This document shows positions 42,734-54,648 of a DNA stretch of 64,000 bases, piece after piece. Positions within the stretch are counted from its first letter, which is position 1. The number at the start of each line of letters is the position of its first letter. The position numbers and the translations under genes are program-made. Origin of the DNA: Porphyra umbilicalis (lineage: Eukaryota > Rhodophyta > Bangiophyceae > Bangiales > Bangiaceae); assembly GCA_002049455.2 (NCBI GenBank), contig KV918967.1:62001-126000 (forward strand), written 5' to 3'. The notes under the pieces were generated by a model, which ran no database searches, was not told the origin of the DNA, and saw only the letters and a list, made by a program, of their open reading frames with translations.

Positions 42734-44525
42734 TGCAGCGGAGGCGGCGATGGACGCCGAGGAGGCGGCGGCGGCTACCGACGCGGACGCGTATGCGGCG
42801 CTCCTCCATGCCGAGGCGGCGATGGAAGCCGAGGAGGCGGCGGCGGCCGCCGACGCGGACGCCTCACGGACGTCTGATGCGGCGGCTGTGGCGGCCGCGG
42901 CCGCTGCGGCCGCCGCCGCTGACGTCGAGGTGGCGGAGGCGGCGGAGGCGGCGATGGACGCCGAGGAGGCGGCGGCGGCTACCAATGAGCACACCGCTCG
43001 AACGGCGGACGCGGTGGTGGCGGCCGCCGCCGCCGACTCAGCGGAGGTGGAGACGGACTCCGAAGAGGCGGCGGCGGCTGCCGACGCGGACGCATATGCG
43101 TCTCTCCTACAGGCTGCTGACGCGGACGCTGCAGAGGCGGCCAAGGCGGGCGACTCGTCCGAAAACGACTCAGGCGGCGCGGGTGGCATATGCGACTACT
43201 CGTCCAGCGACGACTTGTCGGGCGAGGCGGGCGAAGCAGGCGACCACGCCTCGGACAGTGAGTATGGTGAAGACGATACCGAGGTGATTATTGACGTCAT
43301 GGCCGAGGAGGAGGTCGCCAAGGTCTGCCTCTTCGACGACTACCAGAGGCGTTGTGAGGATATCAATGACAAGTACGCCGCAGAGGAACCGACCGAGACG
43401 ATCCCGTGCTCGGACATCCCTGGCGAGATGCTTCCCGTCGGCGTTCTCCCACCACTTGCGTCCGACGGCTTCTGGCTTTCTACGTCTGTGCGCAGGAGGA
43501 ACGCCGTGGGTGATGTTTACTTTGACGTGCGTGGCGAGGACGAAGCTGCCAACATGAACAAGAAAAAGCGCCGACCGAGAGGTACATCGAAGGGCCGTGG
43601 CACCATCTCCTTCCCCCGCGCCATCTACACGCGTGTCCACGGCGCGCCAGGACCACTGATGCAAGTGGACCATAAGGACAATTGCCCACAAAACAACCAC
43701 TGGAAGAACCTGCAGCAGCTGACGGCGTTACAGAACAAGAGGAAGGCGAGCAAGGCACAAGTCGGTCACGTCTCCGCCAGCGTCAAGGTCAGCACCGACC
43801 GGGGCGCGACGTGGATCAAGCTCTCCAACCCCGCCGCACTGGTGGCGCGCTACGGCGTCAACCGGAACGATGTCATTCGCGCCTGTGAGTCGGACGGCCG
43901 GCTTGGTGACCTGTGTGTCAAGTACGACCTTTGGGGGGACCTCGACGGCGAGGTGTGGAGCGAGCTGAAGCTGGACGGCAAGCCGATGGCGATTGAGATC
44001 TCCAACGAGGGCCGCCATCGGGACCTTGTCGGCAATGGCGGCGACGCCGGTCCCCCGCATGCCCCAAACTCGGCGACAGTGCTCCCCATTGGCGACCACT
44101 GCTGTCGCCTCTTTGACGTGATTCTGGAGATGTACGGCGCTGATGCGCGCCCCGAGGGCGCACACGCGCAGCAAATCGACGGACCTTCCTGCGCCGTCAA
44201 CAACCTTTTTTGGTCATTGACCTCGTCGCGGTCGACGTTGTTTCTGGTACGGACGGCCTTCGAGGTGCGTCGCGCCGAAACGGTGACGCGGTGGCTGCGC
44301 TTCCCCAGTGCCAACAAGTTGGCCTCGCTGCTCCGTTGTGCTGCGAAGAACATTAAGGTTTCTTCAAAGGTCCACACCGTCAACGACTGGGAGTACCGCC
44401 GTTGCCAACCCAGGTGTTTGGCCAGCGAAAGGTGGTTCGTTTTATCGCCCCAACTTCGCGAATCATGCAAGGGCTGCTTGATTCCTCGCCGCACGTCAAG
44501 ACCGGAGGGGGTTGTGTCTAGGTGA
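42216..44525 (+). CDS. HNH/NUMOD homing-type endonuclease-like protein
   Basis: The intact frame of 769 residues starts at the ATG at 42216. Residues 1-95 are basic. About 95-340 is an Ala-rich repeat of the type AAMDAEEAAAATDADA, and 320-380 is acidic. The HNH nuclease motif is at about 482-505: LMQVDHKDNCPQNNHWKNLQ then ALQNKRK. It is followed by a NUMOD1-like helix-turn-helix (WIKLSNPAALVARYGVNRND) and a NUMOD4-like segment at about 578-605 (GEVWSELKL, then IEISNEGRHRDL). A second, degenerate HNH (QQIDGPSCAVNNLFWSLTSS, Gln in place of His) follows. This modular layout is known from phage and giant-virus homing nucleases. The last codons and the stop overlap the start of the acyl-CoA oxidase fragment, so the C-terminus may be a junction product. 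DNA target unknown. Confidence 0.78.
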
Positions 44526-45148
44526 CGGGGGGGTTGGCCAACGCATCGGGGCACCCCCCCGTGCCCGCCGGGCGCGGCGTCCCCCGCGGCATCCACGCCT
44601 TCCTCGTGCGCCTGGGCACCGACGGCGGGGCGGTCGTGGCCGGCGTCACCACCGCCGACTGTGGGGCCAAGGGGGGCCTCAACAGCGTTGACAATGGGCG
44701 CCTCTGGTTTGACGCGCTGCCCCTCCCGGCGTGCGCCCTCCTCTGCCGCCACGCGAGCGTCTCGCCGACGGGCGGGTACGCGCGCGAGTTGCCCGGAGAG
44801 GGCGCCGTCTTTGCGGCGGCCATGGCGGCGCTGACGGGCGGACGCATGGGCATTGCGGCGTCGGCTGCCGCCGGCGCGCGCGTCCCCGCCGCCATTGCGG
44901 TGCGGTACGGGCTGCGGCGGCGCGCCTTTGTCGCCCCCGTCTCGTCGGCGGGGGCGGACGCGGGGGGCTCCCTCGCGCCCGGCCCCGAAGCGGTGCGCCT
45001 CGTCGACTGGCACGGCTGGCGCCTCCGCGTCGTGCCCGTCGTCGCGCAGACGGTCGTGTACGGGCTCGCGACGGCCGCCGCGGCGGCGGTCAAGGAGATG
45101 GGCATCCACCGGCGCGCGGGCGCGCCGCGGGCGGCGGCGGAAGCCTAA
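44521..45148 (+). pseudogene. Acyl-CoA oxidase, internal fragment
   Basis: Peroxisomal acyl-CoA oxidase carries out the first step of fatty-acid beta-oxidation and makes hydrogen peroxide. Only the middle of the roughly 650-700-residue enzyme is present: TGGLANASGH, RGIHAFLVRLG, GGLNSVDNGRLWFDALP, ASVSPTGGYAREL, MAALTGGRMGIAASAAAG and AIAVRYGLRRRAF, ending soon after LRVVPVVAQTVVYGLA. Homology begins abruptly at 44521, right after TCTAG, which could be a 3' splice site. I found no N-terminal exon upstream in the window and no C-terminal domain downstream. It may be a gene cut by rearrangement or a captured fragment. It ends convergently with the GT32-like gene, overlapping by a few bases. Confidence 0.78.
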
Positions 45149-45170
45149 ACTGGTGGACGATCCGCGGCGG

Positions 45171-45202
<32 letters not shown>

Positions 45203-46411
45203 TCACCGCCGCCGCCGACGCCTTGGCCGCTGCCGGCAGCAGCGGCCGCAGGCGCCCGAGCGCGTACGCCCGCCGCCCGTGCACGGCGCACGCGCGGGCG
45301 ACGCGGCACGTGTTGTGGGCGCGCACCCACGGCGCGAGCCCCGCACACGTGTACCCAAACGGAAAGGCGAGGGCGTCGGGGGAGGCGGCAACGTCGACCG
45401 CCCCCGGGGGTCGGGCACGGTGTGAAAGGACGGGTATAGAGGGGGGCTTGCGGCGCGAGGGTCACCCCCGGGTGGAGGTGCCGGCGCGGCGGCGGCCGCC
45501 CCGCGCCGCCCGACGGCGCCGTCGGGGCGAGGGCCTTGGTGGTCGTGAGCGGGCCCGTCGTCCACGCAACGCCGTGGGTGGCGCGCTGGGCCCGGTACAC
45601 GACGCGCGTGTACTTTATGAGGAGAGAACGACGAGCGGGTGCCGCGGCGTGCCCGCAACCCAGCTGTTGCCGAGAACGCTGTACGGCTTGTCCTGCGTGT
45701 CGAGCTCGTACGCAATGACAAAAGGCGGCGGCGGCAGCGTCGGGCCGCCCCTCACCCGCCGCCAGCAGCGGCTCGAGGTCCCCGCGGCCGCCGACCCGTC
45801 GCGCCCGCCACCGACACCATATCCGCGTCGACGTACACGCCGCCGTGGCGCCACAGGATTTCGAGGCGCAGCACGTCGGCTTTGCACTGCCACTCGCCCT
45901 CCGCCGCGGTCAAGTCCCCAGACGCCATGCGCAGGCGCGCGCGACGCGCGCATCGTCCCAGAGCGTGTGCGCCCACCCGGGGTGCGCGCCCACACAGTCG
46001 ACGCGCCACGTGTCGAGCCACACGCAGGGGGGGTCCGCGGGGCCGACCCAGATTTGGTGGAGCCACCCGCGGGATGCGCGCGCCGCCCGCCGGGGGGGGG
46101 GGGTTGGGGGGGGGTGGAGGGGGAGACGCTGCCGCCTGGCCGCCGGCGGCTGGGAGGGACGCCGCCGCCGTCGCCGCCGCCGACGGCGGCGCCGGCGCCG
46201 GCGCCGGCGCCGGCGCCGGCGCCGGGGCGGCGGCGAGCGCGCGCCAGGCGGCCGCGTTGGCAATGGCGTACTCCCGCGGATCCCAATGGTCGTACTGCCC
46301 AATGACCGCCACGTCGACGGGGGGGAGGGCGGCGAGCGCCGCCAGCGCGTCATCCTCGTGGCCGGTGGTGGGGGGGACGCCCGCGGCGGTGGGCGCCAGC
46401 GGCGGGGGCAT
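45145..46411 (-). CDS. GT32-like glycosyltransferase (OCH1-type), frame-broken
   Basis: The family (PF04488, sugar-binding region with DXD) is recognised from WLHQIWVGP, HPGWAHTLWDD, QCKADVLRLEILWRHGGVYV with DADM (the metal-binding D-x-D), then YSVLGNSWVAGTPRHPL and TTGPL. The start is taken at the ATG at 46411 (MPPPLAPTAAG); a low-complexity Ala-Pro region precedes the catalytic part. At least four frame changes are needed. Several lie at G/C runs (46090-46110), but one, near 45925, does not. It is either a gene with consensus errors or a decayed copy. OCH1-type enzymes add hexoses to glycans or lipids in the Golgi; the substrate is unknown. Confidence 0.62.
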
Positions 46412-48154
46412 GACGCCGGGGGGGGGGGGGGGCGTCGGGGCGGCAGGGGGGACCGACGGACGGGACCCACCGCGGACAACCACAAGGGGTGCGCGCGGTG
46501 CATTCCTTGCAAGGGAGGGGAAGACGGCGACGGCAGCGGCGATGGGGCAGGGGGCGGCCGCGCGAGCCGCGATCGCGGTCGCGCGACCGCGGGGCCGCCG
46601 CGGGGCGTGGGGGAGACCACGCGCAACACACGTGCTGCCATTGGGATGGGATATGTTGCTGCGCGTCCGCTGCCGCGTGAAAGGTCCGTGGCTTGAGGGC
46701 GTGCACCCACTGTTTTTGAAAAACGGGCTTGGAAGCCGACGTTGAGACCGATATTTCCGAAAAACGGGCTTGGAAGCCGACGCCGAGACCGATATTTCGG
46801 CGAGGTCTGCACCGTGGGTGGCGCGGCGGGCGGGGCTTGGGCGGGGGGGGGCACCCTGCCCGTGGCGGGGCGGACGGGCGGGTGGGGGGGGGGGGTAGGG
46901 TACGCCACGCCGCTTTGCCTCAAAAAAACAATCAGACGCCTCGGGCGCCATGGCCCGCCTGGCTCGCCCCCGGCACCAAGGCAAAGCAGCCCGCCAATCC
47001 CCCACGTGCCGACGCCCTCGAGGCCGGCGGCCGAGCGGGCGGCGGGTGCGCGCTGCCGCCCGTCGGGCGGTCGCCCGGGCGGCCGCGCCCGGGTGGGTGC
47101 GGTCCGCCCCTGGGGGGTGCCCCGCCGGTGGCCGCGCGCACCGCCGCGGGGGCGACCGTGTCGTTGAAAGTGGGGGGAGGGGTGGCTGCCGTGGCCAGCC
47201 GCGGAGGCGGTGGCCCCGACGGGGAACCCCGTGGGGTGCCCCGCTGCTGCCGCGCCTGCCGTCGGGGGTGGGGGAAGCGAGGGGCGCGCCGCCCACACGT
47301 GTCACTGCCACCGCCCTGCTCTTACATGCGCTGGGGTTGGATGTTGTGCTCGGTGCTTTGCGGATACAGGGCGGGCGAGTTGCCGCCGAGCGCGGTCCTC
47401 CCCCTCAATGGTATGGCCGGGGGGAGCGGCGACCCCTCGGGTGCCCGCTGTCAGTGTCATGAGCAGCCGCCGCTTCAAGTGACGGCTGCACTTTGTCGTG
47501 GACCCAAGCAGACCGTCGCGGAAGCTTCCCTCACAAACACAGGAACCCATGAAAGCAAAGAGACAGCCGGTTGCGATATGCGGTTGGAGAGATCAATCTC
47601 AACAGCATGCGCGCACACGCGGCAAGATAGGCGTCGGATGAATGGCGTCCTTTCACATCTGCTGCCCACAAGAAGGAAAAGAACACAAACAGAAGCGAGC
47701 ACTTCGGCGAACTGTTGGCACCCCGCAAATGAAAAGAAAGAATGAGGAAAGATAGGCAGGGAGGAAAGAACAGAGTACTGTACACTCAAGAAGAAACAAG
47801 AGACGTGCAAATGAATCCCGTGGAGCGCGCTGGGGGGAGGGAAAGCCCCCCACACTACTACACCACGCGCTCGCGTGTCGTGGATGACGCACGGCCAGGA
47901 GCACAATAAAATACTGGACGACCCGGGGCAACGGCGCCACCGCTCAACCGCAACCGGCCGCGTCGAGCGCGGCCAGCCGCCGCACACAAAAAGGGAGAGC
48001 GAAACGGCGGGTCCGCTGCCGAGGGACTGCCTGCCCCCATCGTGGACGCTGCTCGGCCTCTGCCACGACGCCACGTCGCGACCACCACGGTGCCCATGGC
48101 CAGCAGTGGCGCGTCGCAGCAACTCCACCAGCGACACCAGCACCGCCCGCCGTG
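46412..48154. other. Intergenic DNA, no supported gene
   Basis: It contains a 41-bp duplication at 46718-46799, GC-rich low complexity to about 47280, then DNA of moderate GC to about 47940 with no recognised domain. Confidence 0.55.
46718..46799. repeat. 41-bp direct duplication
   Basis: GAAAAACGGGCTTGGAAGCC and 21 more bases occur twice in tandem (starts 46718 and 46759) with two differences. It lies upstream of the GT32-like gene. Confidence 0.85.
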
Positions 48155-50310
48155 TCACCGACGGCCGCCGTTGCGTTCACAAATCGCTGAATAGGCCACC
48201 ACGATCCGTTTCATCATGGCAGTGGCGGCGGCCTCGTCCCCGCGGTTGCGGTCCGGGTGCCACCGCTTGGCCGCCGTCCGATAGGCTACCTTGACCTCCT
48301 TGGCTGTCGATGCAGCCGTCACGCCCAGTAGCACAAAGTAGTCGTTCATACTCGAGCCGCCCGAGGACGCCCACGAGGATGACGAGGAGGAGGAGGAAGA
48401 CGACGAGTAGGACGACGAGCCGTAGGAGGATGACGTGTAGCGGCCCCCGCTCCAGCCGCCCGTGTAGCTCCCCCCTCCCCCCGTGGCGCCCCACCCGCTC
48501 TGCCCGTACGAGTTGTACGTGCGCCCGCCAGAGCCCTTGCGCCGCGAGCCATACGCCGCCCACCGCCGTGCGTCGGCCGCATCGCTGCCGCCCGCGTCCG
48601 GCGTCGGGTCAGTCGTCCACGACTCGTTGTACGCGCTCCACACGTCCGCGTCCCAGGCGGCTGCTTCCCAGGCGGCCGCGTTTGCGGCAAACCACGCCTC
48701 CCACGCGGGCGCCGCCGCGCCGCGGTTGCCCGCGTCTGGCACCGCTGCGCCCGCCGCCGGCCGCTGCGCATACCGCCGCGCATACTCGGTGGCCATCTCC
48801 TCGCGGACGCGCGTCCACTGGCGCCAAACCGCCTCCTCAAAATCCGACTGCCAGCCGACGTCATCATCGAGGTAGGGGGGAACAACGCCGACGTCGTCAA
48901 CGGGGCTGGATGGGGCACTCGTCCAAAAAGCCGCGGCGGCTGTCGCGGATGCGGCGGCGGCGGCCGCTGCCCACGCAGGTGACGACTGCTCGTCGTCTCC
49001 GCCGATGAATTCGTCGCCCGTGTCGGCGGCGACCTCGGTCGCTGCCGCGAGAGCCGCCGCCTTGGCAGTCGCTGCCGCCATCTCTGTCGCCGCCACCAGT
49101 GCGTCGGCAGCGGCGGTCACCAGCGGCTCAACTTCAAAGAGCCCCCCGCCGTCACCCATGGACGCAAATACGACCACCTGGTCCACGTCATCGACGTGCG
49201 CGTCGAGCGCGGCCACTACCTCGTCGGCACCCTCGGCATCGGCGAGCGCAACGACGGCCGCCACAGAGCCGGGCGCCCCAACAACCCTGTGCCCCTGCCC
49301 CATCGACGCCTCCGCAGCCAGCCGCCGCGCGATGCGCTCGCCCGAGACACAGACAGCCGATACGGCGCCGCCTGCCGCGGTGGTTGGTGGCAGCACGCCA
49401 GCCGCCGCCTCGGCCACCCCGCCATTCTCACCGCACGCCACGTACACGCGCAGGGTGGTGGTCGCGGGAAGGCCGTCCCACGCCGCGACCGACCGCGCAA
49501 TGGCTAGCCCGTGCGCGCCGTCGACAAAGAGCAGCACCGCGGCGTTGGCAGCGTTCATGCGGGCATCCTCATCTTGGCCAGGACGTCCACCTAAGCTCGC
49601 CTCTACCGAGGAGCCCGCGTCAGCGGTGCGCAGTGCGACGCCCCGCCCCCCGGGCTCACTGACAGCCACAACCCGCCCGGGCGGCTGCAGCGCCCCGACC
49701 TCCACCGCCGGCAACAGCAGCTGAACGTACCCCGCCTCAGAGGTCGGGGTCGCCCCCCCCCCCCCGCCGCCACGCCGCTGCCTTTCGACGCAATGACCGA
49801 CCGAAGGCAGCGCCCACCCCCAAGATGCACGTCGAGGTACATGCCCGGCGTCGCGGCGGCAGCCACCAACCCCACTGGCAGCGCCAGCGTCAACAGCGTC
49901 AGGCCACCGCCAGCAGCCGACGCGCCCGCCACCACCGCAACGTGAGGGAAGACCGCCGCGGCCGCCGCCGCGGCCACCGCCGCCTCGTCTGCGGCCGCCA
50001 CGTCGGTCGGCACTGTGTGGGTGCGCCAGGAGGCCACCGCGTCATGGTCCTCCCCGCCTTCTCCATCGCACACGGCGGCGGCGGGGCTGGCGTGGGTAGC
50101 CACAGGCCCCCACACCGCCCGACGTCTCGCCACCGACAAGCCACGTCGCGAGTGGCGAGCGGCGTCCAACACCACTGCGCCAGGCGTCCACGCGGAGCGC
50201 CGGGCCGGGAGCCGCTCAGTGTGTAGGGGAGCACCCCGGATTGGCGCGGCTGCCAAGCCGATGGCTGGTGAGGTGGGCGACAATGCAACAGCACCTACAA
50301 ACGCCGCCAT
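48155..50310 (-). CDS. Oxidoreductase-like protein with C-terminal J-domain
   Basis: The start at the ATG at 50310 gives MAAFVGAVALSPTSPAIGLA and a Ser/Arg/Ala-rich stretch of about 75 residues, a good plastid transit peptide. About residues 95-400 resemble a ferredoxin-NADP reductase-like module: PGMYLDVHL (the PGQY strand), RSVIASKGSG (weak RxYSxAS), AAVLLFVDGAHGLAIARSVA (GTGIAP-like) and TLRVYVACGENGGV. An Ala-rich and then Ser/Tyr/Gly-rich linker follows. The last 65 residues are a J-domain: DYFVLLGVTAASTAKEVKVA and RWHPDRNRG with HPD intact, which would stimulate an Hsp70 ATPase. One frame break lies at a C/G run at 49756-49769, equal to one missing base; the frame continues into GYVQLLLPAVEVG. 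The reductase assignment is tentative, the J-domain firm. Confidence 0.8.
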
Positions 50311-51575
50311 GCTACCGCCACCGCTGTCCACCGCAGAAAACAATGAGCACGAGGGAGATGCCGTGAACGTTGTTGAAACCAGCTTCCGACAATGACGCCG
50401 CCTGTCACCACCAACGCCCAAATCGCAACGGGGAGGCCCAATGCAGCCAGTCAAAAAGCAAAAGCAAGCCACAGCGTGCACCCGTCCTCAACGGCAACGT
50501 CCCCCGCTCACAGTGCCAGCACCTGTCGCCCACAGTGTACACGACGGTACACTGTCGCCGACGACGGCGACACGCCCGCCCTGGCTCGACAGCGCACGCT
50601 GTATGCGGAGAATTGACACTGCGCGGGGTGTCGTGGCAGCCGCCGCCCCTCAGCCGCGCCCGAGCGCTCCCCCTCCAACCGCCCACGCCGAGTGTCTGTA
50701 CGTGATTGCGGCGGGGGGTGCCCTCCCGCCGCCTTGGATGCGAGGGCAGGCCCAATAGGCGGCCGCCGCGGTCGCTGCACTGGGCCAACCAACGGCAGTA
50801 CAACGAGCCCTCCCGGCTCGCCTCGCGCAGCCAAAAAAAAAAAACGTAAGCAGAGAGGGAGGAGGTGGCCCCCGCACGGCAGCCGCTGCCGCGGAAGGCG
50901 TAGTGCAGCACAGTGCCGCCACGCCAGCTGGCGCCTGGGGTGCAGCGACGAACGGGAGCGTCAGGGCGCGCCGCCCACTGATGGGAAAAAGATACGAGTG
51001 GCGCCGCGCGAGTTGCGCGGGAGGGGCGCAAGCACGCTGTCAAAGTGGCGGCAGGAGTGGAAGTTGCATCGAAGACCCCGAAGGCGATGACCAATCATCA
51101 CCACGCGACAAGCTTCAATTTGTTGTGTCGTCCGCGCCTGCAATTGTGGCATGGTCGATGCGTGCATCCGCCAGAAGAAGCAAAGCAGCCTGTTTTCCTT
51201 TTATCGTCGATACCACGCTCAGACAAGCAAAAAAGGAAAAGATTACAATTAGCTCTAAGACTCAGCGACGACCTCCCTCGCTTGACGTATCAACGTCACT
51301 GAGAGCAGAGGCAATGTGACCTCAACCGGTCCTGTTGAGGCAACAGCCGCGTGCGAAGCACCGGGAGTCAGTGCAGCGGACAGTTCTCGCAGGGCGGTGA
51401 CTTCCACATTCCCAGACAAAGACACCAGCGCCTGACGCGGCAGTCATGCGTGGACCCCATCGTTGCTGCGGACCATCCAACAGCGTGTGGCTGTGCTGCG
51501 GTGCAGATGCGCGTTTTTGCCAGCCCTCCGAAAAGCCCATCCCCCCATGCACCACGCGCGTGCCCCGCTCCGCCC
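50311..51575. other. Intergenic DNA, no supported gene
   Basis: GC is lower than in the genes on either side, lowest near 51170-51300. This probably includes the promoter of the gene starting at 50310. No domain or notable repeat is seen. Confidence 0.55.
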
Positions 51576-52678
51576 TCACGCCAGTGGCGCCAACGCGAGC
51601 GGCGGCACGGCCGCCCGCGAGGCCGGACGCACCCCCCCACCCCCCCCCCGCGCCGCATCGTCGAAAAACCGGAGCGCCCCCACTTGGCGCGCCTCCCACT
51701 CGCGCGCCGCCGCGGCGGCGGCGCGGTCCCCCGCCGCCCCCGGGGGCCACCCCCCCCCCCCCCCGGCGTGCGGGCGGCCAGCCGCCGCAGCCGCCGCGCG
51801 AGCGCCGCCGCCCGCCCGCCGCCGCCGCCGCCCGCCCACCGGGTGAGCAGATGCACCCCGTCGGCGGCGCCGTGCACCTCCATCGCCGCCACCGCCGCCG
51901 CGGCGTCGGCCGCGTCGCGCAACCGCCCGACCGTCGCCGCCGCCGACGCCGGCGCCGCCGCGCCGACGGCCGAGGCGGCCACGGCGGCCGGTAAGACACC
52001 CTCGACGGCGCGGTAGGCGGCGGCCGCCGCCGACGCTGCCGACGCAATGGCGGCCCAGAGGGCGGGCAGCGCCGCCGCCGCGTCAGGCGCGGTGGCGACG
52101 GCCGCCCACGCCGCCCGCGCGCCGGCGGCGGTCGCCGTGAGGCGCGCGAGCGCGCACACCACCCCGTCGCTGGTCGGGGCGGCGAGCCACCCGCCCCACA
52201 CCTGCGACGCGACGGCGAGGTAGAGGCGGGTGTGGCGGGCGGCGTGCACCCACCGGCCGTGAAAGACGCCCAAGTGCGCTTCGGTGATGGCGTACGTGCC
52301 GCGGCGGAGCGACGCGAGGCACGTGCGCACGTCGGCGTTGAGGGCGCGGCCGGCGTTGCCGAGGAGCACGAATATGTCGGCGGCGAGACACCCGACGCCG
52401 TAGGGTACCAGCGGCGACAGGGCGGGGAGGGGGGTGCGGGCGACCGCCGTGGCGGTGGCGGAGGGGGGGTTGCACGGGGCGGGTTTCACGCGGGGGGGGG
52501 GGGGCGCGGGACGCCCGAGCGTCGACGGTGCGCCAACGACAAAGACCGCCTCGGCGGCGCGGTCGGCGGCGGCGGCCAGCCGCACGCCGCGCGCCGCCTG
52601 TGGCTCGGCGGGGGGCGTCGGGCGGATGCACGCGAGCGGGTGGGTGGCGAGGAAGCAAGTCCCAGCGGAAGCGCCCAT
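51576..52678 (-). CDS. Hypothetical protein, Ala-rich helical
   Basis: The start is the ATG at 52678 (MGASAGTCFLATHPLACIRP). About 365 residues. The central part has ordinary composition and looks globular: YGVGCLAADIFVLLGNAGRA, VRTCLASLRRGTYAITEAHL, FHGRWVHAARHTRLYLAVAS. A long Ala-rich helical region follows. In the given sequence the frame runs on to 51368 as Arg-rich nonsense. A one-base-short G/C run near 51757-51770 would switch to a frame ending EWEARQVGALRFFDDAARGG at 51576, which I prefer. No family is recognised and no certain membrane segment is seen. Confidence 0.55.
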
Positions 52679-53308
52679 GGTGGAAGGGGGGGACGGACGG
52701 GTGCGCCGACAGAGTCGGTGAGGTGGGCAAAGACGGGACAACGGTTCGAGGCGTTTGCAAACGTCGTCCAAGAGACGCAGACGGCGCGGTGGCGGTGGAG
52801 CGCAACGGATGCAGGCTGTCACAGACGTTGCTTGCTTCCGTGGACCGTCCAAAGGTCTGCGGCAGTCGTCCTTTTATCGCACGCCTCCATCGGCCAACGC
52901 ACCGCCCACGACGGGTGGCACCCTGCCCGTCAATCCTCGTTGGCCATGCGGTGGGGACGTGGTGGCACCACGGCCGTGACAGCGTGGTGCCGCAAGCGGC
53001 TGGGAGGAGGGCGAAGCGTCGGCTGGCCAAAAAAAATTGTGCACTGAATCTCACACAGTTCCACCTCATTTGGATGAAAAAGGGTATACAATCGACGGCC
53101 TGCAATCATGCCCTGCTTGATCCATCTCTGCCAAACACCGCTGTCTGCCTCCGTCTCGGTCGTCGCCCCACACCGCTGCCACGCAGACCCCGTCCCCGTC
53201 CCCGCCGCCCCGCCACGGCGGCGGCTGCCGCAACCACCAAGACGGGATCTCACCCGTGTCCCCCCCCCCCCCCGCGCCCCCCCCCCCCACCCTTTGTGCA
53301 CGTTGACC
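52679..53308. promoter_or_regulatory. Divergent intergenic region
   Basis: It separates two genes transcribed away from each other (52678 minus and 53309 plus), so it should hold both promoters. DNA of moderate GC with a C run just before 53290. No specific motif is identified. Confidence 0.45.
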
Positions 53309-54616
53309 ATGGCGTCTCCCCCCGAGACCGACCCGTACGTCCCCGGCCGGGAGGATCTGCTGCTCGCGGCGACGCTCCCCCCCCCCCCCCCCCCCCCCCC
53401 CCCGCCGCCTCGGCCTTTGAGCGAGCCAAAGCGCGCGGCAACGCCGCCTTTCGCGCCGGCGACATGGCCACCGCCGCCGCCGCCTACACGGCCGCCCTCG
53501 CCGTCGACCCGACCTCCCCCGTCGCCGCCGCCAACCGGTCGGCGGTGCGCCTGCGCGTGCGCGACTGGGCGGGCGCGTCGGCCGACGCGTCGGCGGCGAT
53601 TGCCGCCCTGGATGGGGTGCCGCCGGCGCGGCGGTCGGCGGCCGACACGCGGCTGCTCGCCAAGGCGCTCGGCCGGCGGGCGGCGGCGCGGGCGGCGGCG
53701 GGGGACGCGGGGGGGGGGGCCGCCGACGCCGCCCGCGTGGCCGCGTTGGGGGGGGGGGCGGGGGGGGGGGGGGGGGGGCGCCCCCCGCCGCCCGCGCCGT
53801 CCGCCTCTCCGTCCGCGACGCGGACGCGCCGGTCCCGCGCGTCGCGGCGGGCGGCGGCGGGCGCGGCGCGGGGGGGGGGGCGGCGCCTGCGGCGGCGGCG
53901 GCGGCGCCAGCAGTGGCGCCGGCGGCGGTGGCGCCGGCGGCCGCTGCGGGCAGGGGGGTGGCGCTCGACCGGCGGCCGCACCGGCGGGGCGGGGCGACGG
54001 TGGGGCGGCGGCCGGCGGTGGTGGCGGCGGCGCCCCCCCCCCCCCCCGCCCGCCGCCCCGCCGCGGATCGTCGAGGTGCCGCCGCCGCCGCCGCCGCCCG
54101 CCGCGGCGGCGCCCGGCGGCCAGCCGGCACGCGCGGCGCCCGCCAATGGGCGGCGCTCCCCACCCGCAGCAGCGGCGGCGGCGGCGACCGCTGCCGGGAC
54201 GGCCGGCGCACCCCCCCCCCCCCCCCCCGGCGGCGGGTCCCCCCCCCCCCCCCCCTCCCCCCCCCCCCCGCTCCCCCGCCTCGTTTGCGGCCGCGTGGGC
54301 GGACCTCGGGCGGCCGCCGCACCCGCCGACGGCGCGCGGCGCCTACCTCGCCGCCGCCGTTGCGGCGGGGCGCCGCCCGTTTGTGCGCGCCGCCCTCGGC
54401 GCGACGCTCACGCCCGAGGTGCTCGCCGAGGCCGTCGCCGCCGTCGGCGCGGCGCTGGCGGCGGCGCAAGCGGCGGCGGCGGCGGCGGCGGTGGCGGCAG
54501 CCGCCGCGCCGACGAGCGCCGACGGCGGCGGCGGCAGCGACAGCGGCGGTGGCGGCGGCAGCGGCGGCAGCGGCGGCAGCGGCGGCGGCGGCAGCGCCGT
54601 CGCGTCGCCGGCCGAC

Positions 54617-54648
<32 letters not shown>

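Noticed and set aside
42378-43189. Ala/Ser-rich minus-strand frames opposite the HNH protein
   Set aside because: Shadows of the GCG-rich alanine repeat of the plus-strand gene.
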